In this document: positions 20,353 through 28,885 of the stretch, piece by piece | How the letters are laid out: each line of letters begins with the position of its first letter | Numbering within the stretch: the first letter of the stretch is position 1 | IMG/VR virus record: IMGVR_UViG_3300005732_000056 | Span: 1-37,342 of that record | Length of the DNA stretch: 37,342 bases | Source: a virus | Reading direction: 5' to 3' (one strand) | Translations under genes and position numbers: made by a program | The notes under the pieces: model-generated | The model's input: the letters and a program-made list of their open reading frames with translations, nothing else | Database searches by the model: none | What the model was told of the DNA's origin: nothing

Positions 20353-20700
20353 ATGAGTATAGAACAACAAATAATTGATTCGAATTGCAACGATTGTAAA
20401 TTCTTGGTTCGATCACTTGTTAAAAGGCAAAAACACATTGACTTTTTATATATCGAACAAAAAAGGCTATTTGACACAAAGCGGTTGAAGCTGGTTGAAG
20501 CCGCTGAAGATTGGATTGTTAAAGGAGAACGCAAGAAAGCCAAAGATATATTGAAGCAAGTAAACGAAATGAATTTTGTTTTTAGCTTAAATTCAAGAAT
20601 TGCCTTCGGTTATTGCTCAAAGAACAAGAAAGACGTTTCATTCATACCAAATACTTGCCAGTTGGAAACACAAGAATGTTTTCAGCATAGAAGACAATAG
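20353..20700 (+). CDS. Cys-rich small phage protein, possible zinc-binding
   Basis: The product has 115 residues from the ATG at 20353; an in-frame GTG at 20275 would overlap the previous gene by 74 bp. Cys pairs at the start (SNCNDCKF) and end (GYCSK, PNTCQLETQECFQHRR) flank a long helical middle (DTKRLKLVEAAEDWIVKGERKKAKDILKQV), an arrangement suited to one or two zinc sites. The closing C-x-x-x-x-x-CF-x-H-R motif recurs in short Bacteroidota phage proteins, as far as I recall. It is the last gene before the packaging promoter. Confidence 0.55.
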   Translation: MSIEQQIIDSNCNDCKFLVRSLVKRQKHIDFLYIEQKRLFDTKRLKLVEAAEDWIVKGERKKAKDILKQVNEMNFVFSLNSRIAFGYCSKNKKDVSFIPNTCQLETQECFQHRRQ

Positions 20701-20723
20701 CAAAAAAGTCACTATATTCACAC

Positions 20724-20754
20724 TTTAACGTCAAACAATTGTTCTTTATATTTG
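20724..20754 (+). promoter_or_regulatory. Promoter of the packaging/tail operon
   Basis: TTTA (20724-20727), 19 bp, TATATTTG (20747-20754), followed by CGCAACTGT. It shares the extended core of the 10391 and 14701 promoters. It precedes an unbroken run of plus genes to 36818. Confidence 0.7.
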
Positions 20755-20790
20755 CGCAACTGTAAACAATGAAGAAACAGTGAACAAATA

Positions 20791-21180
20791 ATGGCTAACG
20801 AACAAAATTTAACACCTTGGAAGAAGGGCCAAAGCGGCAACCCCAACGGAAGGCCAAAGAAGTCGTTCAATAAGATTAACGACCAATTAAAAGCTGAAGG
20901 CTATGAAGTCTTAAAGAAGTCCGAAATGTTGGAAGCGTGCCAACTACTTTTCAATTGTGACGAAACTAAGCTTCGCGAATTAGAACAAGACAAAGAAACC
21001 CCTTATGCGATCAAGGTTCTTATAAAAGAATTGATTGACGTAGAAAACCGGGGTAAAACGTTGTCGAATTATCGCGATTGGTTGTTCGGAAAGGCTACAG
21101 TTACTAAAGATATAACCAGCGGCGGCAAAGAAATAAATGTCTTGGTTCTTCCTGAAAATGGACGTGAAACAAAAGTATAA
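20791..21180 (+). CDS. DUF5681-like protein, probable small terminase subunit
   Basis: The product has 129 residues. WKKGQSGNPNGRPKKS at residues 10-25 is the DUF5681 signature found in proteins beside large terminases. The rest is helical (MLEACQLLFNCDETKLRELEQD, AIKVLIKELIDVENRG) and ends in YRDWLFGKATVTKDI. It is two genes upstream of the large terminase and first after the promoter, so DNA recognition for packaging is the likely role. The sequence pattern supports the family; the terminase function is inferred from position. Confidence 0.7.
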   Translation: MANEQNLTPWKKGQSGNPNGRPKKSFNKINDQLKAEGYEVLKKSEMLEACQLLFNCDETKLRELEQDKETPYAIKVLIKELIDVENRGKTLSNYRDWLFGKATVTKDITSGGKEINVLVLPENGRETKV

Positions 21181-21642
21181 ATGATCAACAACAAATTACC
21201 ATTTGACAACCGCGCTTTTTCTTCTGAAGACTTGGTTCGAATTAGCGCAACCCCAAACAAATTAATTGAAATAAAGAACGTTGATATTATACGCAACGGC
21301 TACTTCGGCCAAGGTGTTAATGTTAATATATCGGGGCTACGTTTTAAAGAGGGCTTCAAGTACCCGTTATTTCGCAACTTTGACCCAACGCAACTAATTG
21401 GAACAATAGCGCTAAAAAGGGGCGACGACAATTTGAACGACCTATTTGGCACGATCGAAACAACGTATTCTTGCCTAAACATGAAGCCAAGCGTTCAGAT
21501 TCTAATTAATGACGACACCAAAATAAAAACCGACACAATAACACGCGCGGAAATAGTTAGTGTTTCGCTTTTGGACCCACAAAAAGCCCGCAAAGTAGAA
21601 GTTCGGCCGCTAATTGAATATTTAACGCCCGACAACGTGTAA
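21181..21642 (+). CDS. Hypothetical protein between terminase genes
   Basis: The product has 153 residues, strand-rich (KLIEIKNVDIIRNGYFGQGVNVNISGL, VQILINDDTKIKTDTITRAEIVSVSLL), and soluble, with no known motif. It starts directly after the upstream stop and ends 2 bp before the large terminase. A packaging accessory role is possible from position only. Confidence 0.5.
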   Translation: MINNKLPFDNRAFSSEDLVRISATPNKLIEIKNVDIIRNGYFGQGVNVNISGLRFKEGFKYPLFRNFDPTQLIGTIALKRGDDNLNDLFGTIETTYSCLNMKPSVQILINDDTKIKTDTITRAEIVSVSLLDPQKARKVEVRPLIEYLTPDNV

Positions 21643-21644
21643 AT

Positions 21645-23105
21645 ATGCCAAGAATTGAAGCGCAACCGGGGTTTCAAGAAGAATTTTTAAAATCCAAAGC
21701 CGATATTGCGGTCGGTGGTGGTTCGGCTGGTGCTGGTAAATCGTTCGCCTTACTAATGGAAGCCGGTCGAAACGTTGGTGTTGAAGGCTATAATGCCGTT
21801 TTATTTAGGCGAACAAGCCCACAAATTCGGCAAGCTGGCGGCCTTTGGGACACTAGTACAGAACTATACACCAGTATAGGCGGCGAACCGCACGAAACGT
21901 TTTTGGAATGGCGTTTCGGCAACGAATCGAAGATCAAGTTCGCACACCTTCAGTATGAAAAAGATAAAATTTCGTGGCAAGGCGCACAAATAGCAATGAT
22001 AGGATTCGACGAATTGACGCACTTTTCACAAACTACTTTCGACTACTTGTTAAGCCGTAACCGTACAATGTGCGGAATTAAGCCATATATTCGGGCCACT
22101 TGCAACCCCGACCCCGATTCATGGGTCGCCAAATTCTTGTCTTGGTGGATCGATCAAGACCAAACAAGCCCGACGTATGGACTAGCAATTCCCGAACGCG
22201 CTGGTGTTATACGCTGGTTTGCCCGTGACGCTGGAAACTATGTTTGGGGCGACACACCCGAAGAAGTTGTTGCTAAGTGTCCGCACATATTCGAAAACGA
22301 AGCGTTGAAAGACATAAAGGTTTCGGACTTGGTTAAGTCGGTGACTTTTATACCGGGAACAATACACGATAACGCTAAACTTTTGAAGAAAGACCCGGCT
22401 TACTTGTCGAACCTATTGGCCCAAGACGACGCAATGGTCGCCCAATTATACCGGGGTAACTGGAAAGTAAGAATTGACGGCAACGACTTGATAAACCTTT
22501 CAAACCTTCGCAACTGTTACACAAACAAATTTGTTGAAAAGGGTTTGAAGTATATAACGGCCGACATTGCTTTGCACGGTTCCGACCGGTTTGTCGTTGC
22601 GGTTTGGTCCGGTTGGCGCTTGATCGACTTGGCGGTAATGGAAAAAAGCGAAGGCGACGAAGTAATAAAACTAATTGAACAAAAGGCGCTACAACATAGT
22701 GTACCGCAATCAAATATTGTTTATGACGCTGACGGCGTTGGTGCTTATCTTCGTGGCTTCTTGCGTAACGCTAGGGCGTTTAAGAACGGAAGCAAACCGT
22801 TCAGGGGTGAAAACTTTTTCAACTTAAAAACGCAATGTGCGTATAAATTGGCCGAAATAATCAACGACGACTTGGTTTATATTTCGCCCCTTGTCGCTTC
22901 AATGAAATTTGATTCTCAAAATGTAACTGAAATATTTGAAGACGAAAGACGATGTTTGAAGCGACTTAAACCCGACGACGACGGAAAGTTGAGAATAATT
23001 ACAAAGCCCGAAATGAAAAACATTCTTGGGCGTTCTCCCGATTTTTTAGACGCGTTAATAATGCGCGCATATTTCGACGTTCGGCGTAAGTTTATGACAA
23101 TGTAA
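21645..23105 (+). CDS. terL: Large terminase subunit
   Basis: The product has 486 residues. The ATPase half has Walker A GSAGAGKS (residues 26-33), Walker B IAMIGFDE (116-123) and the coupling motif TCNP (152-155). The RNase H-like nuclease half has TADIAL (Asp307), VYDADGVG (Asp361) and a last Asp in SPDFLDALIM. This motor cuts concatemeric DNA and drives it through the portal. Length and motif order are standard. It is separated from the portal and capsid genes by about 12 kb, which is unusual. Confidence 0.93.
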   Translation: MPRIEAQPGFQEEFLKSKADIAVGGGSAGAGKSFALLMEAGRNVGVEGYNAVLFRRTSPQIRQAGGLWDTSTELYTSIGGEPHETFLEWRFGNESKIKFAHLQYEKDKISWQGAQIAMIGFDELTHFSQTTFDYLLSRNRTMCGIKPYIRATCNPDPDSWVAKFLSWWIDQDQTSPTYGLAIPERAGVIRWFARDAGNYVWGDTPEEVVAKCPHIFENEALKDIKVSDLVKSVTFIPGTIHDNAKLLKKDPAYLSNLLAQDDAMVAQLYRGNWKVRIDGNDLINLSNLRNCYTNKFVEKGLKYITADIALHGSDRFVVAVWSGWRLIDLAVMEKSEGDEVIKLIEQKALQHSVPQSNIVYDADGVGAYLRGFLRNARAFKNGSKPFRGENFFNLKTQCAYKLAEIINDDLVYISPLVASMKFDSQNVTEIFEDERRCLKRLKPDDDGKLRIITKPEMKNILGRSPDFLDALIMRAYFDVRRKFMTM

Positions 23106-23112
23106 AAACAAC

Positions 23113-23823
23113 ATGGACAAAACAATCGAAACTCAAATTAGGGCCTTAAAGAACGAAGGAAAATCGGACCAAGAAATTATTTCTATTTTAGCCGAAAGCG
23201 AAATCATTGTAACACCTGACGAAGTTGACGGTGTTGAAGCTGAAGCTACTGAAGAAGCACCGGCTGAAGCGACAAATGAAGACAATGCTGAAGAAGTTGA
23301 AGAAGTTGAAGAAGCTACTGAAGGCGAAGCACCAGCCGAACCAAGGTTGAACGCGAAAAAAACCATTGCTTTAATTTCAGAAACTACCGACTTCGACAAG
23401 TTGGCCGAAATGCAAGCGAAAGAAGATCGCGTAACGGTTGTAGACGCAATTATTAAACAACACGTTTCAATACTTGAAGGAATGGCGAAAACGGCTATTT
23501 CTGAAGGTTCTGACAATGTTGTCGAATTCTTGGAAGAAGTACCCGCAAGACTTCAAGGTGTTGCCAAAGCGGCCTTTAATCGTGTCCTTATTGACATAGA
23601 AAAAGAAGGTATGTCTAAGCGTGAAGCCGAAGCCGCTGAAAAAGAAGCAAAAGAACTTGAAGAAGCTGAAGCACTTATTCAAAAGGCAATTGACAAGTCT
23701 AAAGAATTAGATTCGGCAATTGATAAAGTAATTAAATTTAAAGCTAAAAACGGGCGGCCGACTACGCGTTACCGTCAGCTTGGAACAAAGGTTCGAAGAC
23801 TTGTAAAAAAAGCCTTAGTTTGA
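23113..23823 (+). CDS. Acidic hypothetical protein after terminase
   Basis: The product has 236 residues. The N-terminal 30 form a small helical unit (IRALKNEGKSDQEIISILAE). A low-complexity Glu/Ala stretch (about 38-76) is followed by a helical domain (DFDKLAEMQAKEDRVTVVDAIIKQHVSIL) and a Lys/Glu coiled coil (MSKREAEAAEKEAKELEEAEAL), ending in a basic RYRQLGTKVRRLVKKAL. It may be a tail or packaging accessory. No family is known to me. Its stop overlaps the TTG start of the next gene. Confidence 0.5.
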   Translation: MDKTIETQIRALKNEGKSDQEIISILAESEIIVTPDEVDGVEAEATEEAPAEATNEDNAEEVEEVEEATEGEAPAEPRLNAKKTIALISETTDFDKLAEMQAKEDRVTVVDAIIKQHVSILEGMAKTAISEGSDNVVEFLEEVPARLQGVAKAAFNRVLIDIEKEGMSKREAEAAEKEAKELEEAEALIQKAIDKSKELDSAIDKVIKFKAKNGRPTTRYRQLGTKVRRLVKKALV

Positions 23824-24638
23824 TCAACTTCGAAGTAAATCTTGAACCGGTAAAATTACGCGTTGATTGGTCTGAAATAACGATCGACGAAGCGGCCACT
23901 TTGTACAAAATGGCAAAGGAACAATTGCCGAAAGAATTAATTGACTTCTACGCGCTACACTACCAACCCGAAAGCGAAGAAAACGAAATCGAGAAGCAAA
24001 AACTTGTTTCTTCAATGCCGCAAAAGGTGTTTGACGTTACAATCCCAACGTTTTGCGGGTCTTGTTTAGAGGTGTTAAGCGACATTAAACCGGAAGTTTT
24101 AAAAACAATTCTTGGGCCTTGGCGCGCTACTTTGTACCGTGAATATATTGCCCCGGTTATAATGGGTTTATTGAATGTCCCCAACTACGAACACAAGGGA
24201 ATTAAATCATTCAAATTTGAAGGTGAAACGTATTATTTGCCCGAATCACAAGAAGGTTATGGCGTTGTCGTACCTATGGCGAAGGGTGAAGCCCTTGAAT
24301 TTTGTGAAGTTGCCGACATAGAAGCCAATTCGAAAGAAATGGCTGGCGGTCGTTGGGAATTGGCCCCGGTTATATTGGCAATAATAGCCCGGCCGAAGTA
24401 TAAAGGAAAGAACAAGAAGTCGAAACCAATACGTGAAGAATATAACCAAACGGTTTCGCTTGAAAGGGCTAAGAATTTTAAGTTGCTCAAAATGAACGTG
24501 GCAATGGAAGTTTTTTTTTGCTTTATTCAGTCTTTGACCATATCAAACAGTATCACCCGGTCTTATCTGATAGGACCGGACGAAAGTCGGGGCGAAATGC
24601 GCGTTGGCTTGAAAGATACGGTTGGGGCGGTGCCTTAA
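23820..24638 (+). CDS. Tail assembly chaperone, short (0-frame) form
   Basis: The product has 272 residues from a TTG overlapping the previous stop (TTGA); the next ATG is about 30 codons in. Segments such as WSEITIDEAATLYKMAKEQLP, FEGETYYLPES, KGEALEFCEVADIEAN and RWELAPVILAIIARPKYK recall chaperone-like proteins of Bacteroidota phage tail modules. The frame ends 39 codons after a run of nine T with an unconvincing tail (SLTISNSITRSYLIG), while the -1 frame continues as a good helix. This is the layout of lambda G/GT. If the T-run is a sequencing error, the fused frame is the only product. Confidence 0.6.
   Translation: MINFEVNLEPVKLRVDWSEITIDEAATLYKMAKEQLPKELIDFYALHYQPESEENEIEKQKLVSSMPQKVFDVTIPTFCGSCLEVLSDIKPEVLKTILGPWRATLYREYIAPVIMGLLNVPNYEHKGIKSFKFEGETYYLPESQEGYGVVVPMAKGEALEFCEVADIEANSKEMAGGRWELAPVILAIIARPKYKGKNKKSKPIREEYNQTVSLERAKNFKLLKMNVAMEVFFCFIQSLTISNSITRSYLIGPDESRGEMRVGLKDTVGAVP
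24512..24518 (+). promoter_or_regulatory. Candidate -1 ribosomal frameshift site
   Basis: In the chaperone frame the codons read GTT TTT TTT TGC, giving a T-TTT-TTT slippery heptamer inside nine T (24511-24519). A -1 slip leads into TTG CTT TAT, matching the open second frame to 24763. Confidence 0.6.
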
Positions 24639-24763
24639 AGAGTGTGGCGGCTTCGGGTACTATTGGAAAACTTGAAGAAGTAGAAAAGACAAACTTGTAT
24701 ATTTTTGTTGAAACTATGGCATATATGAAGGCCGAAATGAAGGCCCAAATGCCAGCAAAATAA
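24518..24763 (+). CDS. -1 frame extension of the tail assembly chaperone (GT-like)
   Basis: About 81 codons open in the -1 frame from the T-run. The fused product would read VFFLLYSVFDHIKQYH and then LERYGWGGALKSVAASGTIGK, followed by a helix (NLYIFVETMAYMKAEMKAQ), about 313 residues in all. The R-Y-G-W...S-V-A-A-S-G-T pattern resembles the C-terminal parts of tail chaperones. There is no separate start codon with a leader, so it is best read as an extension, not a gene. Confidence 0.6.
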   Translation: MLYSVFDHIKQYHPVLSDRTGRKSGRNARWLERYGWGGALKSVAASGTIGKLEEVEKTNLYIFVETMAYMKAEMKAQMPAK

Positions 24764-24770
24764 CGAAAGA

Positions 24771-25133
24771 ATGATTGATAAATATTACCTAGGCGAAGAT
24801 ATACCGTTACGAATTGAAATGGTAAACGACGAAACCGACGAAGACGTGCTTCGGACGAATATAAATTGGGCTACTTTCGATATAATTATCAACGAAATAA
24901 CGGTTGGAAAATTCCGTTGGCCGTCCACAAGTGGCGAATACACTTCAGCCGCAATTGACGGCGCCGAAGACAATGAAATCGACATACCAATAACAACCGC
25001 GCAAATTGAAGCGGCAACCCCCGGTCCGGGCGAAATAGAAGTTCATGCAAAAGTTAACATTGACGATTCGGCTTATCCGGTAACGGGACGAACAAAGGCT
25101 TCAGTGCTGGAAGGGGGCGAATTATGTCAATAG
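24771..25133 (+). CDS. Small beta-rich baseplate/tail-tip protein, BppU-like (tentative)
   Basis: The product has 120 residues. It has alternating strands (YYLGEDIPLRIEMVNDETDED, INWATFDIIINEITVGKF) and an ending of Ile/Val-Pro strands (GEIEVHAKVNIDD). The pattern recalls the N-terminal Ig-like domain of baseplate upper proteins that attach receptor-binding proteins. It overlaps the fibre gene by 10 bp, which supports a joining role. The family call is tentative. Confidence 0.5.
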   Translation: MIDKYYLGEDIPLRIEMVNDETDEDVLRTNINWATFDIIINEITVGKFRWPSTSGEYTSAAIDGAEDNEIDIPITTAQIEAATPGPGEIEVHAKVNIDDSAYPVTGRTKASVLEGGELCQ

Positions 25134-26512
25134 CGTTAAGAATAGGGTTCACACCGGCCCGCGCTGGTGTTGCAAAGGTTCCACAAACCGCAAGACAATG
25201 GCGTGTTGGTGACAAAGCTTTCGGTTTTACGCCGGGCGAATTCTTCACGGTTGACGCTGACGACTATATTGTTCAAGCGGCCGTTACAACACAAGTAACC
25301 GAAGGCGACACTTACGCGTCGGGCGTTGCAAACGCGGTTCCGTTTTTGAATGGTGCGTCGCAATGGACCACAAGCGCCGGTTTTGTTTATGATCCTGACG
25401 GAACGTTAACCGTTTCGTTTAATGCTGGTCATACTGGACGCGCTTTTGAAGTTATCGAAAACGGTGCGCGAACGTTTCAATGGTACGGTTCAACCTTGGG
25501 GTTAAATGTTGCCGGAACACCGCAAGCAACTATTCACGCTATAGCTGAAAACGATTATGTTGGTATAAGATACGACGGTGTAAATATGCAAACCGCCGAC
25601 TATTTGAACTTTAATAGTGACGGGAATACCGGGGGAAATATTTTAAAGATTGACGTAACTGGAAACACTATATTGAATAATTCCAGTTATTTAAGGTTGC
25701 TTTATGACGGAACAACTACTGTTCCGGCGCTACAAATTGGTGACAGTGAAGTCGGTTTAAATGGCTTCAGTTATGACGCGGCGAACGGAATACGGGTTAT
25801 TTCAGGCGGTAGTTATAGCCACACATTCACAACGCGACTAATTAGACAAGGCGCGTATGGTGGACCCGGCACCGAATACGCCTTGAAGGCGCAATACCCT
25901 ATTGGCTGGACAAACCAAACCGGGACTAATTTAGGTTTATATGCTGGTTCGGGTTCCGGTAGTGCGGGCGGTGGTGACATTATTTTTTATTCATCTAATA
26001 CGGGCGGCACAAGTGGAACTTCCGAAGCCAGTGCGATCGAAAAAGCCCGACTTATGGGTGTTGGTTATTGGGGTGTAGGAACAAGCAACCCCGGCACAAC
26101 GGCGCATTTTTCCGGCGGTGTTACGGGTACGCAAGGCGCACCTTCCGAAAGGGTTTTAATAGTAGAGGGGTCACTCCCGGAAATATGGTTGAAAGACACA
26201 TTTGGGTCTAATGGGTTAACCATATCAAAATATAACAATAACTTCTACCTAACCAAAACAAACAGTTCAGGCGGTTACACAAATCACGTTTTAAATATAG
26301 ATATAAATACGCCGCGCATGTATTTGGGCGGCGGTAGTTCTCCAAGTGCGGTTTTGCAATTGGCGGCTTCTTCAGCAAGTTATGCTTCGTTAAGACTAAC
26401 GACGGGGGTAGCACCAGCAGCGCCAAACGACGGGGATATGTGGCAAAATGGAACCAACTGGCAAGTTCGAATGAATGGAGTGACTTATAATATAAACTTA
26501 ACCGCGGCATAA
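25124..26512 (+). CDS. Tail fibre / receptor-binding protein
   Basis: The product has 462 residues, rich in Gly, Ser, Thr and Asn with repeated short strands, typical of trimeric beta-structured fibres. The N-terminal 60 residues (TARQWRVGDKAFGFTPGEFF) may be the attachment part. The C-terminus ends with APAAPNDGDMWQNGTNWQVRMNG, a motif seen at the ends of phage fibres and tail spikes. No S74 chaperone domain or enzyme motif is seen. It probably recognises the host surface. Confidence 0.72.
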   Translation: MSIALRIGFTPARAGVAKVPQTARQWRVGDKAFGFTPGEFFTVDADDYIVQAAVTTQVTEGDTYASGVANAVPFLNGASQWTTSAGFVYDPDGTLTVSFNAGHTGRAFEVIENGARTFQWYGSTLGLNVAGTPQATIHAIAENDYVGIRYDGVNMQTADYLNFNSDGNTGGNILKIDVTGNTILNNSSYLRLLYDGTTTVPALQIGDSEVGLNGFSYDAANGIRVISGGSYSHTFTTRLIRQGAYGGPGTEYALKAQYPIGWTNQTGTNLGLYAGSGSGSAGGGDIIFYSSNTGGTSGTSEASAIEKARLMGVGYWGVGTSNPGTTAHFSGGVTGTQGAPSERVLIVEGSLPEIWLKDTFGSNGLTISKYNNNFYLTKTNSSGGYTNHVLNIDINTPRMYLGGGSSPSAVLQLAASSASYASLRLTTGVAPAAPNDGDMWQNGTNWQVRMNGVTYNINLTAA

Positions 26513-26674
26513 ATGGAAGCAATACAAAATTTTTATAGTAAATATAGGGCGGGCGAAATTAGCCGCGAATCACTTGAACAAATGGTTGGTATTGTTAAAG
26601 GGTTTACTTTTGTAGGTGTGAGCGATACCGAAATGACTGTATTGCACAATGGAGAATCAAAAAACATAAAATGA
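26513..26674 (+). CDS. Small protein between fibre and exported tail gene
   Basis: A 53-residue frame starts 0 bp after the fibre stop and overlaps the next start (ATGA). It reads MEAIQNFYSKYRAGEISRES...LEQMVGIVKGFTFVGV...TVLHNGESKNIK, a helix plus a strand. The tight spacing on both sides is the main evidence. It could be a fibre assembly helper, but the role is unknown. Confidence 0.55.
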   Translation: MEAIQNFYSKYRAGEISRESLEQMVGIVKGFTFVGVSDTEMTVLHNGESKNIK

Positions 26675-27642
26675 AAATGATCAAAGAAGCGCTATTTACA
26701 ACAATGTTAATTTTGGCAATGTCTTCTATTGTCACACAATGCGACGCGCAAAGCTACCAAGGTGTAGCGCCAGTTATATGCGATTCTTCGGGTAATTGTT
26801 ACCCATTGCCTTTTTATACAGATGGCAAGCCCGCAAACATTCCCGATTCATTCCAAAGCAATTTTGGAATTGACACCACACAGGGTATTGCATATATCTA
26901 CAACGGTGAGTGGAAAAACCAAACACCAGCTTTAAACTCAGATTACGCAATTGTTACGGGCATAATCAAATACGATTCTAACGGGTGGAGTGTATTGGTT
27001 GACCAAGATCACGACAATATTGGAGTAGATTCGGCAAAGGTTAATAATGGACAAATAACCATTTACTACGATGGACAGTATTCGCACGTAATTAGTGCTT
27101 TCCAATGTGTTGATGAAACGTTGGCTGCTGAAGGTGTTTTTTTAGGTGGTGGCTATGGACTTAACTATTCGCAAATTGACGGATATGTTCACAAGGATTA
27201 CAGAGGTGTGATTTATTGCGCTTACAATGGGAGTGAGTGGATTGTTCAGGACTACGGTGGTGGTGTTTATACGAACCCAACGGTAATAAGTTGGGATTCG
27301 ACTACAAAAATATTGAAGGTGGGTCACGTACCATTTTTACACGCTTGTTTCAGTACAAAGTCACTAGGCAACGGGTACGGGACGACCGAAACGACCGAAT
27401 ATGACGCCGGATATGCTTATAATTATACCCAATTTAGAATTGAAGACAAGCAAGGCAACCCGAAACAACCACTAACAAATTACGCTTTTATGTTTACACG
27501 ATTGGGTAAAAAAAGCGACATTTCAAGCCAGTTTAATAATACGCAAAATGTTGTTCGAATTAGCGATTGGACGGGCTTCATAGAAAGTCAATCTAATAGT
27601 GTTACAAACTTTGAATTTATGGCAGTACTTAAAAGAAAATGA
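26671..27642 (+). CDS. Tail-module protein with signal peptide, mosaic composition
   Basis: The product has 323 residues. Residues 1-27 are a signal peptide: KMIKEALF, hydrophobic TTMLILAMSSIV, and TQCDAQ with cleavage likely after CDA. The mature part is fibre-like, rich in Gly, Tyr and Asp (TQGIAYIYNGEWKN, GQITIYYDGQYSHV, VIYCAYNGSEWIVQDYGGG). A different C-terminal part (about 230-323) begins ACFSTKSLGNGYG. Codon use in the first two thirds (GAG, GAT, TCA) differs from the genome and returns to normal near 27355, suggesting that a foreign fibre domain was spliced in. An exported protein inside a tail operon is unusual. Confidence 0.55.
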   Translation: MKMIKEALFTTMLILAMSSIVTQCDAQSYQGVAPVICDSSGNCYPLPFYTDGKPANIPDSFQSNFGIDTTQGIAYIYNGEWKNQTPALNSDYAIVTGIIKYDSNGWSVLVDQDHDNIGVDSAKVNNGQITIYYDGQYSHVISAFQCVDETLAAEGVFLGGGYGLNYSQIDGYVHKDYRGVIYCAYNGSEWIVQDYGGGVYTNPTVISWDSTTKILKVGHVPFLHACFSTKSLGNGYGTTETTEYDAGYAYNYTQFRIEDKQGNPKQPLTNYAFMFTRLGKKSDISSQFNNTQNVVRISDWTGFIESQSNSVTNFEFMAVLKRK

Positions 27643-28052
27643 ATAAACAAGACTTTTTAAACAAAATGGAAGAAGCGTTTGACAAAGGTTTAAACGCATA
27701 TTATACACCCAAAACGGGCGCCGTTGTGCTTCCTGAAGGCAAAGTATTGGTAACGTTCGAAGAAGACGCCAAAAGCGTAATAAACGGCGTTTCGGCAGTT
27801 TGTTCGAAATACCCAATAATGCCAATTGAAAACGATCAATACGACGTAAACAAAGAAGACACCGGAGAATTCGACCCGGAATTAGGCCCCGAAGAACAAA
27901 ATACAAAGTATCTTCCGAACCCTATAACACCCGAAGAACACACGAAGAATATTTGGCGTCAATGGTTGAAGAATGTGACGAATAAATATTTGGAACAAAA
28001 ACGAATTTCGGACGCGATCGCTTCGGCGCCGCCAGCCGAAACGGTAGACTAG
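27639..28052 (+). CDS. Hypothetical tail-module protein
   Basis: The product has 137 residues, acidic (FLNKMEEAFDKGLNAYYTPKTGAVVLPEGKVLVTFEEDA), with a long charged middle (EDTGEFDPELGPEEQ) and a C-terminal helix (TKNIWRQWLKNVTNKYLEQK). No family is named. It overlaps the exported protein gene by ATGA. A structural accessory role is inferred from the operon. Confidence 0.5.
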   Translation: MNKQDFLNKMEEAFDKGLNAYYTPKTGAVVLPEGKVLVTFEEDAKSVINGVSAVCSKYPIMPIENDQYDVNKEDTGEFDPELGPEEQNTKYLPNPITPEEHTKNIWRQWLKNVTNKYLEQKRISDAIASAPPAETVD

Positions 28053-28066
28053 TAAATAATTTTTTT

Positions 28067-28534
28067 ATGAAAAGCAGAATAGCAACATACGGCCAGCTTC
28101 TTCTTATTCGAAAATATTCGGTAGCTGAAGCATTGACTAAACTGGAACGTTCCGTTCGAATAGAATGGAATAAACTTCTTCGCGCTTCCGAATTAGGGGC
28201 GACGAAATTAACCGACCTTGAAATCGGTGTAATGATTGAAAACGGGGGTGAAGAAAAAACCCAACCGCAAACTTCAAACAAATATTGGGCTATGCCTTCG
28301 CGGCCCGAATTAAAAACGGGAACGGGTTCTATTAAAAAGAACGCGGAACTTGTGAAGCAGTGGAACCAAGAAAAGCAGATCATTAACGAAAAAATTCACG
28401 CCTTAAAAGATAAACCTAGTGGTGTTAAGGTGGTACCGTTTTTAAGTGTTAAAGACTTTGAAAAAATTCTTTCTTCCGTTGGTGTAGAATTCGACGAATT
28501 GTTCGACCTTTTAACAATACCGGAAAATGAGTAA
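28067..28534 (+). CDS. Hypothetical tail-module protein
   Basis: The product has 155 residues, helical (YGQLLLIRKYSVAEALTKLER, LVKQWNQEKQIINEKIHALKD). It ends with a helix pair, VKDFEKILSSVGVEFDELFDLL. No motif is recognised. It lies 14 bp after the previous stop and overlaps the next gene by 8 bp. Confidence 0.5.
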   Translation: MKSRIATYGQLLLIRKYSVAEALTKLERSVRIEWNKLLRASELGATKLTDLEIGVMIENGGEEKTQPQTSNKYWAMPSRPELKTGTGSIKKNAELVKQWNQEKQIINEKIHALKDKPSGVKVVPFLSVKDFEKILSSVGVEFDELFDLLTIPENE

Positions 28535-28877
28535 TATTAAAAAATCGTGGTTTCGCGGTGTGCTAAAAACAAGCCCGGCTTCAAAGGCATACATTAAAAA
28601 GCGAATTGAAATATTGGACCAACCGGGGCGACGAATTGATCACGCAATGGCAGAACATGAACTTCAGACGTATATGAAAGGAATAATTGAAGGACGCGGA
28701 AAGACGAAAGAACACCGCCTTGACGAAAATTTGGACTTGATACCGGTATCTAGTAAGCAATTGAAGCGTGAAGCTAGAGAACGCGAACAGAAGGCCGACG
28801 AAACGAAAGTTGTGTCTGACGCGCCCGAAGTAAAGCCGGACGAAAAAGAAGAAACAAAAATCGTTTCTATGAAATAA
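28527..28877 (+). CDS. Small charged hypothetical protein
   Basis: The product has 116 residues. It has a basic N-terminal helical part (KKSWFRGVLKTSPASKAYIKKR), then HAMAEHELQTYMKGIIEG, then a strongly charged low-complexity C-terminus (KQLKREAREREQKADETK). The function is unknown. It overlaps the previous gene and lies 8 bp before the next. Confidence 0.5.
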   Translation: MSNIKKSWFRGVLKTSPASKAYIKKRIEILDQPGRRIDHAMAEHELQTYMKGIIEGRGKTKEHRLDENLDLIPVSSKQLKREAREREQKADETKVVSDAPEVKPDEKEETKIVSMK

Positions 28878-28885
28878 AAGGGTAA

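Noticed and set aside
24511-24519. Sequencing error in the nine-T run as sole explanation of the split chaperone
   Set aside because: Not excluded, but a T-TTT-TTT site in correct phase at the frame junction of a tail chaperone fits programmed frameshifting well, so both readings are kept with that preference.
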